A DNA stretch of 64,000 bases from DAOMNO01 sp035443885 (GTDB taxonomy: Bacteria > Planctomycetota > Phycisphaerae > Phycisphaerales > SM1A02): the NCBI GenBank assembly GCA_035443885.1, contig DAOMNO010000002.1, positions 247,949 to 311,948 on the forward strand. The letters are read 5' to 3'. A program made the translations under genes and the position numbers. Of the stretch, positions 40,717-49,533 are shown in pieces. Numbering within the stretch: position 1 is the stretch's first letter; the number at the start of each line of letters is the position of its first letter. The notes below the pieces were generated by a model. It did not search any database. It saw only the letters and a list, made by a program, of their open reading frames with translations, and was not told the DNA's origin.

Positions 40717-42259
40717 CAAACTCTGGTTCCTCATCCCGGAGATGATCCTTTTCGCCGGAGCGGTAATTGTGTCCATCATGGGCCTTTCGCCCGTGAAGAA
40801 AGTACGCGACGCCGTTCCGATGATGACCGCTGCGACGCTCGCGGTGGCATTTGTCACCATTCCGTTTCTCTATACGGATGACCGCGTCGCCCGCGCGGGC
40901 CTGCTCATGCCGTGGGTCGGGCTGTACATCAAGATGGTCATCTGCGGCATCGGCATCCTGCTCACCATGCTGTGCGTGGGACTGATCGACCGCCGTTATG
41001 AAGCATTGATTCAGGCAGGCCGCGCCAAGTTCGACGCGATGCGCGTCAATCGAGGCGAGTTTTTTGTGTTCTTCCTGCTGAGTCTGATCGGCGTGAACCT
41101 CGTCTGCAATGCCAACGATCTCATCTGGCTCTTCCTCGCCCTTGAGCTTGCGTCACTGCCCACCTATGTGATGGTCGCCATGAGCCGCCCGTCGCGCAAG
41201 GCGCAGGAAGCAGCGATGAAGTACTTCTTCCTCGGCGCGATGGCGACCGCAATCTTCCTCTACGGCTTCGCCCTGCTCTATGGCGCGACCGGCACCCTCG
41301 TGCTCACGGAAATGCGCATCGCCTTCGCAGAGCAGACCGCGCAGGGCGGCATCGGCTTCATGGGGCTTGTCGGCATGATCCTCGCGGTGCTGGGCGTGTC
41401 GTTCAAGATCGCCGCCGCACCCATGCACTTCTACGTGGCGGACGTGTACGAAGGCGCCGCATCCGGCGTGAGTGCGTTCCTTGCCTTCGTGCCCAAGACG
41501 GCAGGCATGCTGGCCATGATTCTGCTGCTCGGCACAATCGGCTGGCAGGGCCACCTTGAAGGTGGCGTCGGCCTGCCAATGCCCATCACGATCGCACTCG
41601 TGACGATCGCAGCGCTCACCATGACGCTCGGCAATGTCGGTGCGCTTTTGCAGAAGTCCGTCAAGCGCATGCTGGCGTATTCGTCAGTTGCGCACTCCGG
41701 CTACATGCTCATCGGCATCATCGCTGGGCCGGGCATGGGCATCAACGCTGTGCTGTTCTACCTGACCGTGTACGGGCTGATGAACACCGCTGCGTTCGCA
41801 GTGCTGGCCGGGCTAGAGCGCAAGGGACAGGAAATCGAAACGCTCGACGACCTCGCGGGCCTTCGCATGAAGCACCCGAAGATGGCCGTCGCCATGGCGC
41901 TCTCTTCCGGCTCGCTACTCGGCGTCCCGCCGCTGCTGGGGTTCATCGGCAAGTTGTACCTGTTCATCGCCGGTGTCATGACCGGTCATATCGGTCTGGT
42001 CGTTTTCGCGGGCCTCAACAGCGCGATCAGCGCGTGGTATTACCTCGCGTTGATCGGCCTGCCCATTCTTCGCAAGCCGACGCCGCAAAGCGAGACGATC
42101 GTTCGCACGCCGTCCACATGGCCTCGCGTGGCAGCGGTGCTGGGCGCGGTTGCAGTGGTTGTGCTGCCGATCTTCACAGGCGCATTGCTTCGCTCAACCG
42201 AAATTGCGACGATGGGCTACGAGGATGCCGAGCGCGTCGAACTGACCAAGGCCGAGTGA
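40709..42259 (+). CDS. nuoN: NADH-quinone oxidoreductase subunit N
   Basis: 516 residues, third antiporter-like pump subunit of complex I. Start ATG at 40709 overlaps nuoM by eight bases and has GGAGGA upstream. L-E-L-A-S-L-P-T-Y-V-M-V-A, K-Y-F-F-L-G-A-M-A-T-A-I, the lysine-bearing F-K-I-A-A-A-P-M-H-F-Y-V-A-D-V-Y-E-G-A-type helix (residues about 235-255) and G-x-P-P-L-L-G-F-I-G-K are conserved. Last gene of the cluster. Confidence 0.95.
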   Translation: MVDKLWFLIPEMILFAGAVIVSIMGLSPVKKVRDAVPMMTAATLAVAFVTIPFLYTDDRVARAGLLMPWVGLYIKMVICGIGILLTMLCVGLIDRRYEALIQAGRAKFDAMRVNRGEFFVFFLLSLIGVNLVCNANDLIWLFLALELASLPTYVMVAMSRPSRKAQEAAMKYFFLGAMATAIFLYGFALLYGATGTLVLTEMRIAFAEQTAQGGIGFMGLVGMILAVLGVSFKIAAAPMHFYVADVYEGAASGVSAFLAFVPKTAGMLAMILLLGTIGWQGHLEGGVGLPMPITIALVTIAALTMTLGNVGALLQKSVKRMLAYSSVAHSGYMLIGIIAGPGMGINAVLFYLTVYGLMNTAAFAVLAGLERKGQEIETLDDLAGLRMKHPKMAVAMALSSGSLLGVPPLLGFIGKLYLFIAGVMTGHIGLVVFAGLNSAISAWYYLALIGLPILRKPTPQSETIVRTPSTWPRVAAVLGAVAVVVLPIFTGALLRSTEIATMGYEDAERVELTKAE

Positions 42260-42325
42260 TCTCGGTGAGGCGCAGTCGCTTCTCTCAAGAATCAGCCTGA
42301 TGGCTCTCCGCACGAAAGCGTAGTC

Positions 42326-43039
42326 TTACGCCTTCTTCTCCTGCGGCGCGGCTTGGCGCACGCGGCTTTCCTGCACGACGAAGCCGCCTACCGCTGCAAC
42401 CGCCAGAAGCAGCGGAATCAGCAGGGGGTTGGATGAAAGACTGTCATGTACGGCCTGCTTCCATGCGGGCACGTGCATCAGCAAGCAGATGGAACCAAAG
42501 ACGATCATCATCGCCCCGCCAACTGACGTAAAGAGCACGATGACGAGGCGGAACAGGATGAGCGACGCCATGGCCAGCACGATGAAGCCCATCGCAGCCC
42601 CAGCCCATGTCATGTCTGTTGCAGGCCCGTTAAACGCCGCCCAGATATTTGCACCGATGAACGCGCCGGTGATTCCGCCAAACACCGCAACAGCCACCTT
42701 GAGCATCGGCGTTGCGATGATCGCGCACAACAGCCCCAGCGAAACCGCAACGATTGCAGAGCGACCCATGTGCTCGCTGAGCAGATGGCCGAGACCAAGA
42801 CCCGCAAGGAACGCCAAAATGACGATGACCCACTTATGCCAGCGATAGCCATTCAACACGCAAAGCACGCCGACAACGACAATCACCGATGCCGCCACCA
42901 GCGGCATATTTGAGATTGAAGCAAGCAGTTCTTCCGGGTGATGCAGAATGTCGAGCCGTTTGAATGCGTCTGTTACAACGCCGAAACCGGAGCTTCCCGT
43001 AGCGGCTCCACCTTCCTGCGCAAGCATCATCATGTTCAT
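42326..43039 (-). CDS. Glycine-rich seven-helix membrane protein, DUF4203/TMEM198-like
   Basis: 237 residues with about seven hydrophobic helices rich in Gly and Ala. The repeated pattern G-x-R-x-x-K-W...L-A-G-L-G-L-G-H-L followed by G-G-I-T-G-A-F-I-G-A suggests the DUF4203 fold, from memory. The next minus-strand gene upstream has the same kind of start (G-R-R-V-L-R-T...G-G-G-I-G-W-L), so they may be diverged paralogues. No catalytic residues. Function unknown. Confidence 0.7.
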   Translation of the reverse strand: MNMMMLAQEGGAATGSSGFGVVTDAFKRLDILHHPEELLASISNMPLVAASVIVVVGVLCVLNGYRWHKWVIVILAFLAGLGLGHLLSEHMGRSAIVAVSLGLLCAIIATPMLKVAVAVFGGITGAFIGANIWAAFNGPATDMTWAGAAMGFIVLAMASLILFRLVIVLFTSVGGAMMIVFGSICLLMHVPAWKQAVHDSLSSNPLLIPLLLAVAAVGGFVVQESRVRQAAPQEKKA

Positions 43040-43132
43040 GGCTGAACCCTCGTCCGTGAGGCGTCAAAAACGTCGCGTTGGGGAACCGGGCATCATGCAC
43101 CGGTGAGGCCTGCACGGCCTCTGAATCACGAT

Positions 43133-44071
43133 TCAGCCGCTCTTATCGGCTTTCCGCCGGTGAAATGTCCACTGAATGGCGAAGCCAACCATCGCCGTCA
43201 CCACCCAGATCGTCAGCCAGCTCGTGCCCGCAGCGGGCATCCATGAAGCGTCTGCATAGCCCATGTGCTCGGCGATCAGCCGCCCGCCGCCCAGCCAGAG
43301 CAGCGACCCGCCGAAGGCTGTTACGATCGCAGCACTGAACCCCGGCGCCATCGCACCGAGCATCAGGCCCAGCAGTGCGCCGCCAATCGCAGAGGCGACC
43401 AGATACGGCCTGATTGCAGGCGCCGTCTGCGACCAGACAGAGCCAATCGCATCAATCAACCGCCTTGCGTAGCTTTCCAGCCTGTCGATCTGCTCGCCCA
43501 TTTCGTCGCTCATGCCGAACCGCTCACCGATCTCGCGAGGCGTCAGTGGTTGTCCCAACTCGCCATTCTCACCCAACTGGCCTGGCAGGCGATCCTTGAT
43601 CTGATCCTTGATCCAGCGCTCAGGATCGAGCCACTTGTCAAACTCATCGGGCTTGCGTTCTGAAGGTGTCGCAGGAGGCGAGGCGTCATCCACATCGGCG
43701 TCATCCGCTTGTGGTGCGCGAAGCTCAACCCGCGGGTTCAGTTCCGTTATCACCACAACGGCCAGCGGCGCAGCCACCGCCAGCACACAGGCCAGTGCCC
43801 CCGCAACAGCAAATCGGTAAAGAAGAGCCGCCACAGCCGCCAGGACCAACGCAACCGCGACCGCGACGATCCACGCAGGCACGCCAAGGTTGAATGAATC
43901 GCCCAGCAGCCAGCCGATGCCCCCGCCGACCAGCAACCCGACCGCTGCAAAACCCGTGCGCAGCACGCGCCGACCTGCACCCCAGAGCAGAAGACCAACC
44001 AGCACGAGAAGCCCGACCGGAATCAGGCTCAGTGCAGGTAAATCCTGAAGTGTTTGTGAGAGTTCGTTCAC
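43133..44071 (-). CDS. Membrane protein with a central charged domain
   Basis: 312 residues. Four N-terminal helices (about 15-115) precede a hydrophilic acidic segment (about 120-215, with D-K-W-L-D-P-E-R-W-I-K-D-Q-I-K-D-R) and three or four Gly-rich helices (about 225-305). The N-terminal helix pair resembles the neighbouring DUF4203-like protein. Two small hairpins, GAGGCC/GGCCTC and TGAATC/GATTCA, lie just after its stop but lack a T run. Function unknown. Confidence 0.65.
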   Translation of the reverse strand: MNELSQTLQDLPALSLIPVGLLVLVGLLLWGAGRRVLRTGFAAVGLLVGGGIGWLLGDSFNLGVPAWIVAVAVALVLAAVAALLYRFAVAGALACVLAVAAPLAVVVITELNPRVELRAPQADDADVDDASPPATPSERKPDEFDKWLDPERWIKDQIKDRLPGQLGENGELGQPLTPREIGERFGMSDEMGEQIDRLESYARRLIDAIGSVWSQTAPAIRPYLVASAIGGALLGLMLGAMAPGFSAAIVTAFGGSLLWLGGGRLIAEHMGYADASWMPAAGTSWLTIWVVTAMVGFAIQWTFHRRKADKSG

Positions 44072-44186
44072 GGCATCAACTGGGTAGGCATCTGTTTCAG
44101 GCGTTCACGGGCCGACGATCAATGTTATCTTCTTGGGAATCCGCTCGCCCATCAATCAGCGCCCAACCTCTCAGGCGAACCCCCGA

Positions 44187-45314
44187 ATGCAGGAACATCG
44201 ACCGGACACCCCATTTGCGTCCAATGATCCCCCTGCGGGTGATCTGGAGTCGCTCCGCCGCCGCATCGATGAAATCGACCGCAAACTCGTGGACGTACTG
44301 AGCGAGCGAGCGCGCGTCGTCGTCGCCATCGGCAAAGCAAAGCAGCATACCGGCACGCCGATCTACGCGCCGCATCGCGAACAGGAAGTGCTGACGAAAG
44401 CCCTTGCACACAACCAGGGGCCACTTTCAGCACGCACGATTGAAGCCATCTACCGCGAGCTGATGTCCGGCAGTTTCAGCCTTGAACTGCCGCTGCGTGT
44501 CGGCTATCTAGGGCCGCAAGGTTCGTTCAGCCATGTCGCCGCCGTCAAGCACTTCGGCTCATCCGTTGAACTGGACGATCTGCATGAGATCGACCACGTC
44601 TTTGAGGAAGTCGCCGCGAAGCGATGCAACTACGGACTCGTGCCGTATGAGAACTCCATCGGTGGCGCGGTAACGGATACGCTCGACGCCTTTCAGCAGC
44701 ATGATGTAACGATCTATGCGGAAGCGTTGATTGAGGTCTCGCAGACGTTGCTGGCAAACTGCCCGGCCAATGAGATCAAACGCATCTACTCCAAGCCGCA
44801 GGCCTTCAGTCAATGCAGGCGGTGGCTCTCAAAGCAATACCCGGATGCAGAGCTGATTCCGACCGCAAGCTCATCCGCTGCGGTCAAGCGCGCCGCGATG
44901 GAAAGCGATTCAGGCGGAGCAGCCATCGGCTCGACGCTCGCAGGCGAACTCTACGGCGTCAAACCGCTCTTCGAGCATATCGAAGACAAAGCCAACAACG
45001 TAACGCGGTTTCTCATCATCGGCAGAGAAGAGGCCCAGCCGACCGGCGACGACAAAACGACGCTCATGTTCGTCACCGCGCACAGACCCGGCGCGCTCGT
45101 CGATGTGCTCGCCGTCTTCCGCGAAGCCGGTATCAACCTCAGCCACATCGACAAACGCCCAAGCGGCAGAACGAACTGGGAATACACCTTCTTCATCGAT
45201 TGCGATCGCCACCACAGCGACCCGGTGATGAATGACGCCGTGAACGCTGCACGCAACCATTGCGTCTCGCTGACCGTGCTCGGCTCCTATCCGCGAGCGC
45301 AGCGGATACTATAA
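44187..45314 (+). CDS. pheA: Bifunctional chorismate mutase/prephenate dehydratase
   Basis: 375 residues, phenylalanine synthesis. Chorismate mutase domain (about 18-100: L-R-R-R-I-D-E-I-D-R-K-L, A-R-V-V-V-A-I-G-K-A-K), prephenate dehydratase (about 105-280: Y-L-G-P-Q-G-S-F-S-H, Y-G-L-V-P-Y-E-N-S-I-G-G, S-K-P-Q-A-F-S-Q-C) and a C-terminal ACT domain (about 285-370: H-R-P-G-A-L-V-D-V-L, G-I-N-L-S-H-I-D-K-R-P) for feedback control by phenylalanine. Start placed at the ATG 44187; a TTG at 44133 would add 18 poorly conserved residues. Its stop overlaps the convergent Cys-rich gene by six bases. Confidence 0.93.
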   Translation: MQEHRPDTPFASNDPPAGDLESLRRRIDEIDRKLVDVLSERARVVVAIGKAKQHTGTPIYAPHREQEVLTKALAHNQGPLSARTIEAIYRELMSGSFSLELPLRVGYLGPQGSFSHVAAVKHFGSSVELDDLHEIDHVFEEVAAKRCNYGLVPYENSIGGAVTDTLDAFQQHDVTIYAEALIEVSQTLLANCPANEIKRIYSKPQAFSQCRRWLSKQYPDAELIPTASSSAAVKRAAMESDSGGAAIGSTLAGELYGVKPLFEHIEDKANNVTRFLIIGREEAQPTGDDKTTLMFVTAHRPGALVDVLAVFREAGINLSHIDKRPSGRTNWEYTFFIDCDRHHSDPVMNDAVNAARNHCVSLTVLGSYPRAQRIL

Positions 45315-46130
45315 ATCGCAGTTCGGACACGCTGGCTGAACACAGCTAGAACCCATGCTCAGTGGACAGCAGCGCGTATCGATGCTCTGACAATCGACTG
45401 GACCCTCACCAAAACACGCTTGACATGTGAAGTGATCACCGAAGTCACAATCAATCCAAATCGGCTCTTCCCCCTGATCAGTAACCCAAGCGCACGATGT
45501 GCCACTGATGCAAGCCGTTGGGAGCGTTGCCCATCGCATATCTCCGGTGGGGCAGGCTGCTGATAATGCCCAACAGGCGCGATACTCGTTCCAGCAGTTC
45601 GTTCCAATGTAAACTGACTTGCGTTTTCTCTCGCCTTGAGCATCACAATAAACGAGCAACAATCGATACCGCTGACACTGCCCCCATCCCGCAGACGCCT
45701 CTCGATAATGGTCGAGTGTGTCGATCGTTACATCAACCCCCTTGATCCGCAGCAACAACACCGTTGCGAGATCCGCTGCACGCTGCGCGCCGTAGCCTGA
45801 TAGAACAAACTCATCCAAGAGAATATTGTGCGGATGGGTGTCGGGCGCGATCGGAATCGCGCCTTCCTTGAGCGGCTCAGACCTCACAAACGGTTCCGTC
45901 TCCATCTGCAAAAACCGCTTCAGCATATTCGTTGCCAAATCGGCCGCATCCTGCCCGGAGTAGCCCGATGCTGCCAACGCATCAACAAGAACATTGTGCG
46001 CATTGGAATCCGGGCTAATAAGAGGCGGTGCAGCGGAAGCTTCTTCCGCAGTGGCTCCGGCTCGCACGCAATAGCAAACCGTCGCAACGACGAACATCGC
46101 AACGGTAGCGAACAATCGAGTTTTCATCAC
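45309..46130 (-). CDS. Cys-rich exported protein with an internal duplication
   Basis: 273 residues, unrecognised. A signal peptide (about 1-26) is followed by two copies of a 36-residue unit (about 37-72 and 93-129) of the form I-x-P-D-x-x-x-H-N-x-L-x-D...S-G-Y...A-A-D-L-A-T. The second half has 16 cysteines in about 125 residues, including C-C and C-P-x-C patterns, and ends C-P-N-C-D-L; this suggests a disulfide-knotted extracellular domain or metal binding. The helical unit may be a protein-interaction motif. Codon use looks like the neighbours. The 253-bp gap upstream (46131-46383) contains only a G8/C5 tract and no gene. Confidence 0.7.
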   Translation of the reverse strand: MMKTRLFATVAMFVVATVCYCVRAGATAEEASAAPPLISPDSNAHNVLVDALAASGYSGQDAADLATNMLKRFLQMETEPFVRSEPLKEGAIPIAPDTHPHNILLDEFVLSGYGAQRAADLATVLLLRIKGVDVTIDTLDHYREASAGWGQCQRYRLLLVYCDAQGERKRKSVYIGTNCWNEYRACWALSAACPTGDMRWATLPTACISGTSCAWVTDQGEEPIWIDCDFGDHFTCQACFGEGPVDCQSIDTRCCPLSMGSSCVQPACPNCDL

Positions 46131-46383
46131 ACGGCTCCATGCCCCGAGTCAACGTACCGCCTGAATGATACGGGGGGGGCATCCCCCGCTGGCGGTGGGA
46201 TAGCCATCACACGATAAGCCTACCCCGCCAAACAGTTCAGGTCAATCGTCTTTGCAGTTCATGACCCTGTCATGGGCCTGACGGATCGCGATAAGGAAGT
46301 ATGATCTGGCGTCTCATACCCATGAGGCAGGGGGTCATGCGTGCATCTGCCCATTCCTGCGCTCTTCGTGACTCCGCCTCGTC

Positions 46384-47073
46384 ATGCTGACTTGGATCAT
46401 ACTCATCATCGTTGCATATCTTGCTGGTTCGATTCCTTTCGGCCTTGTCGTCGGGAAGCTGCACGGCATCGACATTCGCGAGCACGGCTCGAAGAACATC
46501 GGCGCAACGAATGTCGGCCGCGTACTCGGTCGTAAGAGCGGCATGGTGTGCTTCCTTCTCGATGTCCTCAAGGGCGCGGTGCCGGTCATCATCGCCGGCG
46601 TGTGGATGGGCACGCTGAACGTGCCAGCGCGCGAGCTGACGCAATCAACCATGTGGATGTGGATGCTCGTCGCCATGGCGACCGTCATCGGCCACATGTA
46701 TTCGATTTTCATCGGCTTCAAGGGCGGCAAAGGCGTGGCGACCGGCTTCGGCGCGCTCGCTGGCATGTGGCTGCTGCTCACGATTCCCGCATTCGTTGGC
46801 ATTGTGATCTGGGCGACGGCAGTGCGGCTGACGAAATACGTTTCCGTGGCGAGCATCCTCGCCGGGCTGGCGATTCCCGTGTGTTACGCCATGACGATCA
46901 TCGGCAGCGAGTTCGCCGGCGCGGGAGCGCGACTGCTGCACGCTTCGCCGCCGCTGATCGTTACAAGCCTTCTCGCACTGCTCATCATCTACAAGCACCG
47001 AGCAAACATCGCGCGGCTGAGGCGCGGCGAAGAGCCTCGCGTTGGTGAGCGGGCCGCAAAGAACTCATCGTAA
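46384..47073 (+). CDS. plsY: Acyl-phosphate glycerol-3-phosphate acyltransferase
   Basis: First acylation step of phospholipid synthesis, using acyl-phosphate. 229 residues, inner membrane. Motifs: G-S-I-P-F-G, H-G-S-K-N-I-G-A-T-N-V-G-R (glycerol-3-phosphate/phosphate site) and G-G-K-G-V-A-T-G. About seven helices. Convergent with trpE, 33 bp apart. Confidence 0.95.
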   Translation: MLTWIILIIVAYLAGSIPFGLVVGKLHGIDIREHGSKNIGATNVGRVLGRKSGMVCFLLDVLKGAVPVIIAGVWMGTLNVPARELTQSTMWMWMLVAMATVIGHMYSIFIGFKGGKGVATGFGALAGMWLLLTIPAFVGIVIWATAVRLTKYVSVASILAGLAIPVCYAMTIIGSEFAGAGARLLHASPPLIVTSLLALLIIYKHRANIARLRRGEEPRVGERAAKNSS

Positions 47074-47106
47074 GAAAGTTCGTCGGCTTCATTACAGCCC
47101 GTCGTT

Positions 47107-48723
47107 CTACTGTGGTGGCGCAAACGCCGCCTCCGCCAGATCGATCGCCCGACCAAGCGCGGCGGCTTTGTTCACCGTCTCGTCATACTCCGCGCTCGGC
47201 TCTGAATCCGCGACGATCCCCGCCCCAGCCTGCAGATGCACAGTCCACAACGCAGCGTCATCGCCGCATGTTGACTTGTTGACTTGTTGATCTGTTGAAC
47301 GGTCCCCCTCCGCCTTCGACGTTTCCACCACCATCGTCCGCAGCGCGAGCGCGATATCCATATCCCCAGAAAAACCCACCGCGCCGATACCGCCCGCATA
47401 GGGACCGCGGCGTGTCGGCTCCAGTTCATCAATGATCTGCATGGCACGCACCTTCGGCGCGCCGCTCACTGTGCCGACGGGCAACGTATTGCGCAGCGCG
47501 TCCCAACTGGAAAGCCCCTCGCGCAGCCTGCCGGTGATCGTGGATGACAGGTGCATGACGTGGCTGTAACGCTCGACTTCCATGATGCGCTCCAGCGTGA
47601 TTGATCGTGTTTCGCACACGCGGCCAAGATCGTTGCGGCCAAGATCGACAAGCATGATGTGCTCGGCTCGTTCCTTCTCACTGCCTCGCAACGCAGCTTC
47701 GAGTGCTGCATCCTGCTCAGGTGTTGCACCGCGACGGCGCGTGCCCGCCAGCGGGCGATTCGTCACGATGCCATTGTGCACGCGGCAGAGAATCTCCGGA
47801 CTGGAAGCAACCAGGATCGATCCTTGGGCCTGAAGATAGATCATGTACGGGCTGGGGTTCACGATGCGCAGTGCGCGATAGATATCGAACGGGTCCGCTG
47901 AGGTCTGCCGCTCGAACCGTTGGCTGAGCACAACCTGAAATGCATCCCCCGCTGCGATGTACGCTTTGGTCTTGCCAACAGCAGATTCAAAATCCTGCTT
48001 TGTGAAGTTGCCTCGAAGGTGCTCACTGCCGGGAAGTTGTGATAGATCAAGATCGACCGCACCGGGCGGCAATGGCACGGTGTGCGTCTCCAGCCGACGG
48101 ACAAACTCGTCAAGCTCGGCGCAGCCTGCGTCATACGCATCGTCGATTGAGTCGTATTCGTCGATCAACACATGCGAAATTGCATGAAGCAGCTTCGAGA
48201 CGTGATCGAACACCGCCACCTGCCGATACAGGCCGAAGTGCATATCTGGAAGATTACGATCATCGCGCGGCGCAGCGCGGAACGGCAGCTTCTCGCCTTC
48301 GAGATAGCGCACTGTGTCATAACCTGCGTAGCCGACCCAGCCGCCTGTGAAACCGGGCAGGGCGGCTCCTGCTCGCGGCTTTGCAAGACGCCAACGGGCC
48401 GTCAAATTGCGTGGCACACTGAGCGGGTCATCATCGTGGAATGTTTTCGTTTCTCCCGTGCGATGATCAAGCACCGAAACATCATGCTCGCACGCGAGGA
48501 CTTCAACACTCGGCTGCGCGCCGACGAAGGAGTACCGCCCCACTGTTGCGCCGCCTTCGACAGATTCAAAGAGAAAACTCGGTGCGGTCCTCTCATCCGG
48601 CGCGACAAGCCTGCGATAGGCCAGCACAGGCGTCAGTTGATCGCTCATCAGCCGCCGACTGAGTGCGACGAGGTTGCCCTGTGCGGCAAGTGCGTGGAAT
48701 GCAGCGCGATCGGGGACGGTCAT
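47107..48723 (-). CDS. trpE: Anthranilate synthase component I
   Basis: 538 residues; converts chorismate plus ammonia to anthranilate in tryptophan synthesis. The N-terminal feedback domain has L-L-E-S-type F-L-F-E-S-V and the catalytic half has A-G-T-R-R-R-G, G-R-N-D-L-G-R-V, P-V-G-T-V-S-G-A-P-K and the final Q-A-G-A-G-I-V-A-D-S. Between T-M-V-V-E-T and the last block an insert of about 13 residues is encoded by an 8-bp repeat. Start at 48723 (M-T-V-P-D-R) has a TACACT box seven bases upstream. The glutaminase partner (trpG) is not in the window. Confidence 0.93.
   Translation of the reverse strand: MTVPDRAAFHALAAQGNLVALSRRLMSDQLTPVLAYRRLVAPDERTAPSFLFESVEGGATVGRYSFVGAQPSVEVLACEHDVSVLDHRTGETKTFHDDDPLSVPRNLTARWRLAKPRAGAALPGFTGGWVGYAGYDTVRYLEGEKLPFRAAPRDDRNLPDMHFGLYRQVAVFDHVSKLLHAISHVLIDEYDSIDDAYDAGCAELDEFVRRLETHTVPLPPGAVDLDLSQLPGSEHLRGNFTKQDFESAVGKTKAYIAAGDAFQVVLSQRFERQTSADPFDIYRALRIVNPSPYMIYLQAQGSILVASSPEILCRVHNGIVTNRPLAGTRRRGATPEQDAALEAALRGSEKERAEHIMLVDLGRNDLGRVCETRSITLERIMEVERYSHVMHLSSTITGRLREGLSSWDALRNTLPVGTVSGAPKVRAMQIIDELEPTRRGPYAGGIGAVGFSGDMDIALALRTMVVETSKAEGDRSTDQQVNKSTCGDDAALWTVHLQAGAGIVADSEPSAEYDETVNKAAALGRAIDLAEAAFAPPQ
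47271..47302. repeat. Octamer tandem repeat inside trpE
   Basis: Plus-strand units TTGACTTG, TTGACTTG, TTGATCTG, TTGAACGG, period 8. On the coding strand they give S-T-D-Q-Q-V-N-K-S-T just before the conserved C-terminal strand of TrpE. Confidence 0.65.
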
Positions 48724-48730
48724 GGCGGGC

Positions 48731-48736
48731 AGTGTA
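48731..48736 (-). promoter_or_regulatory. -10-like box TACACT before trpE
   Basis: Minus-strand CGG-TACACT followed by seven bases and the ATG at 48723. Confidence 0.45.
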
Positions 48737-48792
48737 CCGAGAGGGAAAGTTCGCGACGCAGGCATTCCGCGCGGCTACAATCGCGGCAGTTC

Positions 48793-49533
48793 ATGGCTCA
48801 CACAGCTCTTTCCACTCCCGTCACCTCCGCCGCCACCAACGGAGCCGCTCCCGTAGCGGAGCTTCGCCGCATCTCCAAGACCTATTTCAAGCCGGACGGC
48901 ACAGTGCTTGTTGAAGCTCTCAAAGGCGCGAGTCTGTCCATCCCGCGCGGGCAATACATTGCGATCATGGGCGCGTCAGGCTCAGGCAAGAGCACGATGA
49001 TGAACATCCTCGGCTGCCTCGATCAACCGACGAGCGGCGAGTATCTGCTTGATGGCCGCGATGTCGCCCGGATGGATGATGATGAACTCAGCCGCGTGCG
49101 CGGCAGCAAGATCGGCTTCGTCTTTCAAGCGTTCAATCTCATCAGCGAGCTGACGATCGTTGAGAACGTTCAGGTGCCGCTGTTCTATCAGGGCGTGCCG
49201 AAGGCGGAGCGAAACCGCAGGGCGATTGAGAAGCTCAACATCGTCGGCCTTGGCGATCGCCTGACGCACCGCCCGAAGGAGCTTTCCGGCGGTCAGCAGC
49301 AGCGCACCGCCATCGCACGCGCGTTGGTCAACGACCCGTCGATCATCATGGCCGACGAACCCACCGGAAACCTGGACTCGAAAACCGGTGAGGCAATTCT
49401 CGCACTGATTGATGACCTGCACGCATCCGGCATGACGATCATCATGGTAACGCACGACGAACGTGTGGCTGAACGCTGCCAGCGCATCGTGCGGCTGCGC
49501 GACGGCGAGATCGAATCCGACACCCTTCAGTAA
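48793..49533 (+). CDS. MacB/LolD-type ABC transporter ATP-binding protein
   Basis: 246 residues. Walker A G-A-S-G-S-G-K-S-T-M-M-N, Q-loop V-F-Q-A-F-N-L-I, signature L-S-G-G-Q-Q-Q-R, Walker B I-I-M-A-D-E-P-T-G-N-L-D and H-loop V-T-H-D mark the type that powers MacB/LolCE permeases (lipoprotein release or macrolide/peptide export). No permease lies next to it: ruvC starts at the very next base. Start at 48793; the frame is open far upstream, antisense to trpE. A TACAAT box ends 11 bases before the ATG. Confidence 0.92.
   Translation: MAHTALSTPVTSAATNGAAPVAELRRISKTYFKPDGTVLVEALKGASLSIPRGQYIAIMGASGSGKSTMMNILGCLDQPTSGEYLLDGRDVARMDDDELSRVRGSKIGFVFQAFNLISELTIVENVQVPLFYQGVPKAERNRRAIEKLNIVGLGDRLTHRPKELSGGQQQRTAIARALVNDPSIIMADEPTGNLDSKTGEAILALIDDLHASGMTIIMVTHDERVAERCQRIVRLRDGEIESDTLQ

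Noticed and set aside
46170..46195. G8/C5 hairpin as terminator
   Set aside because: No T run follows on either strand.
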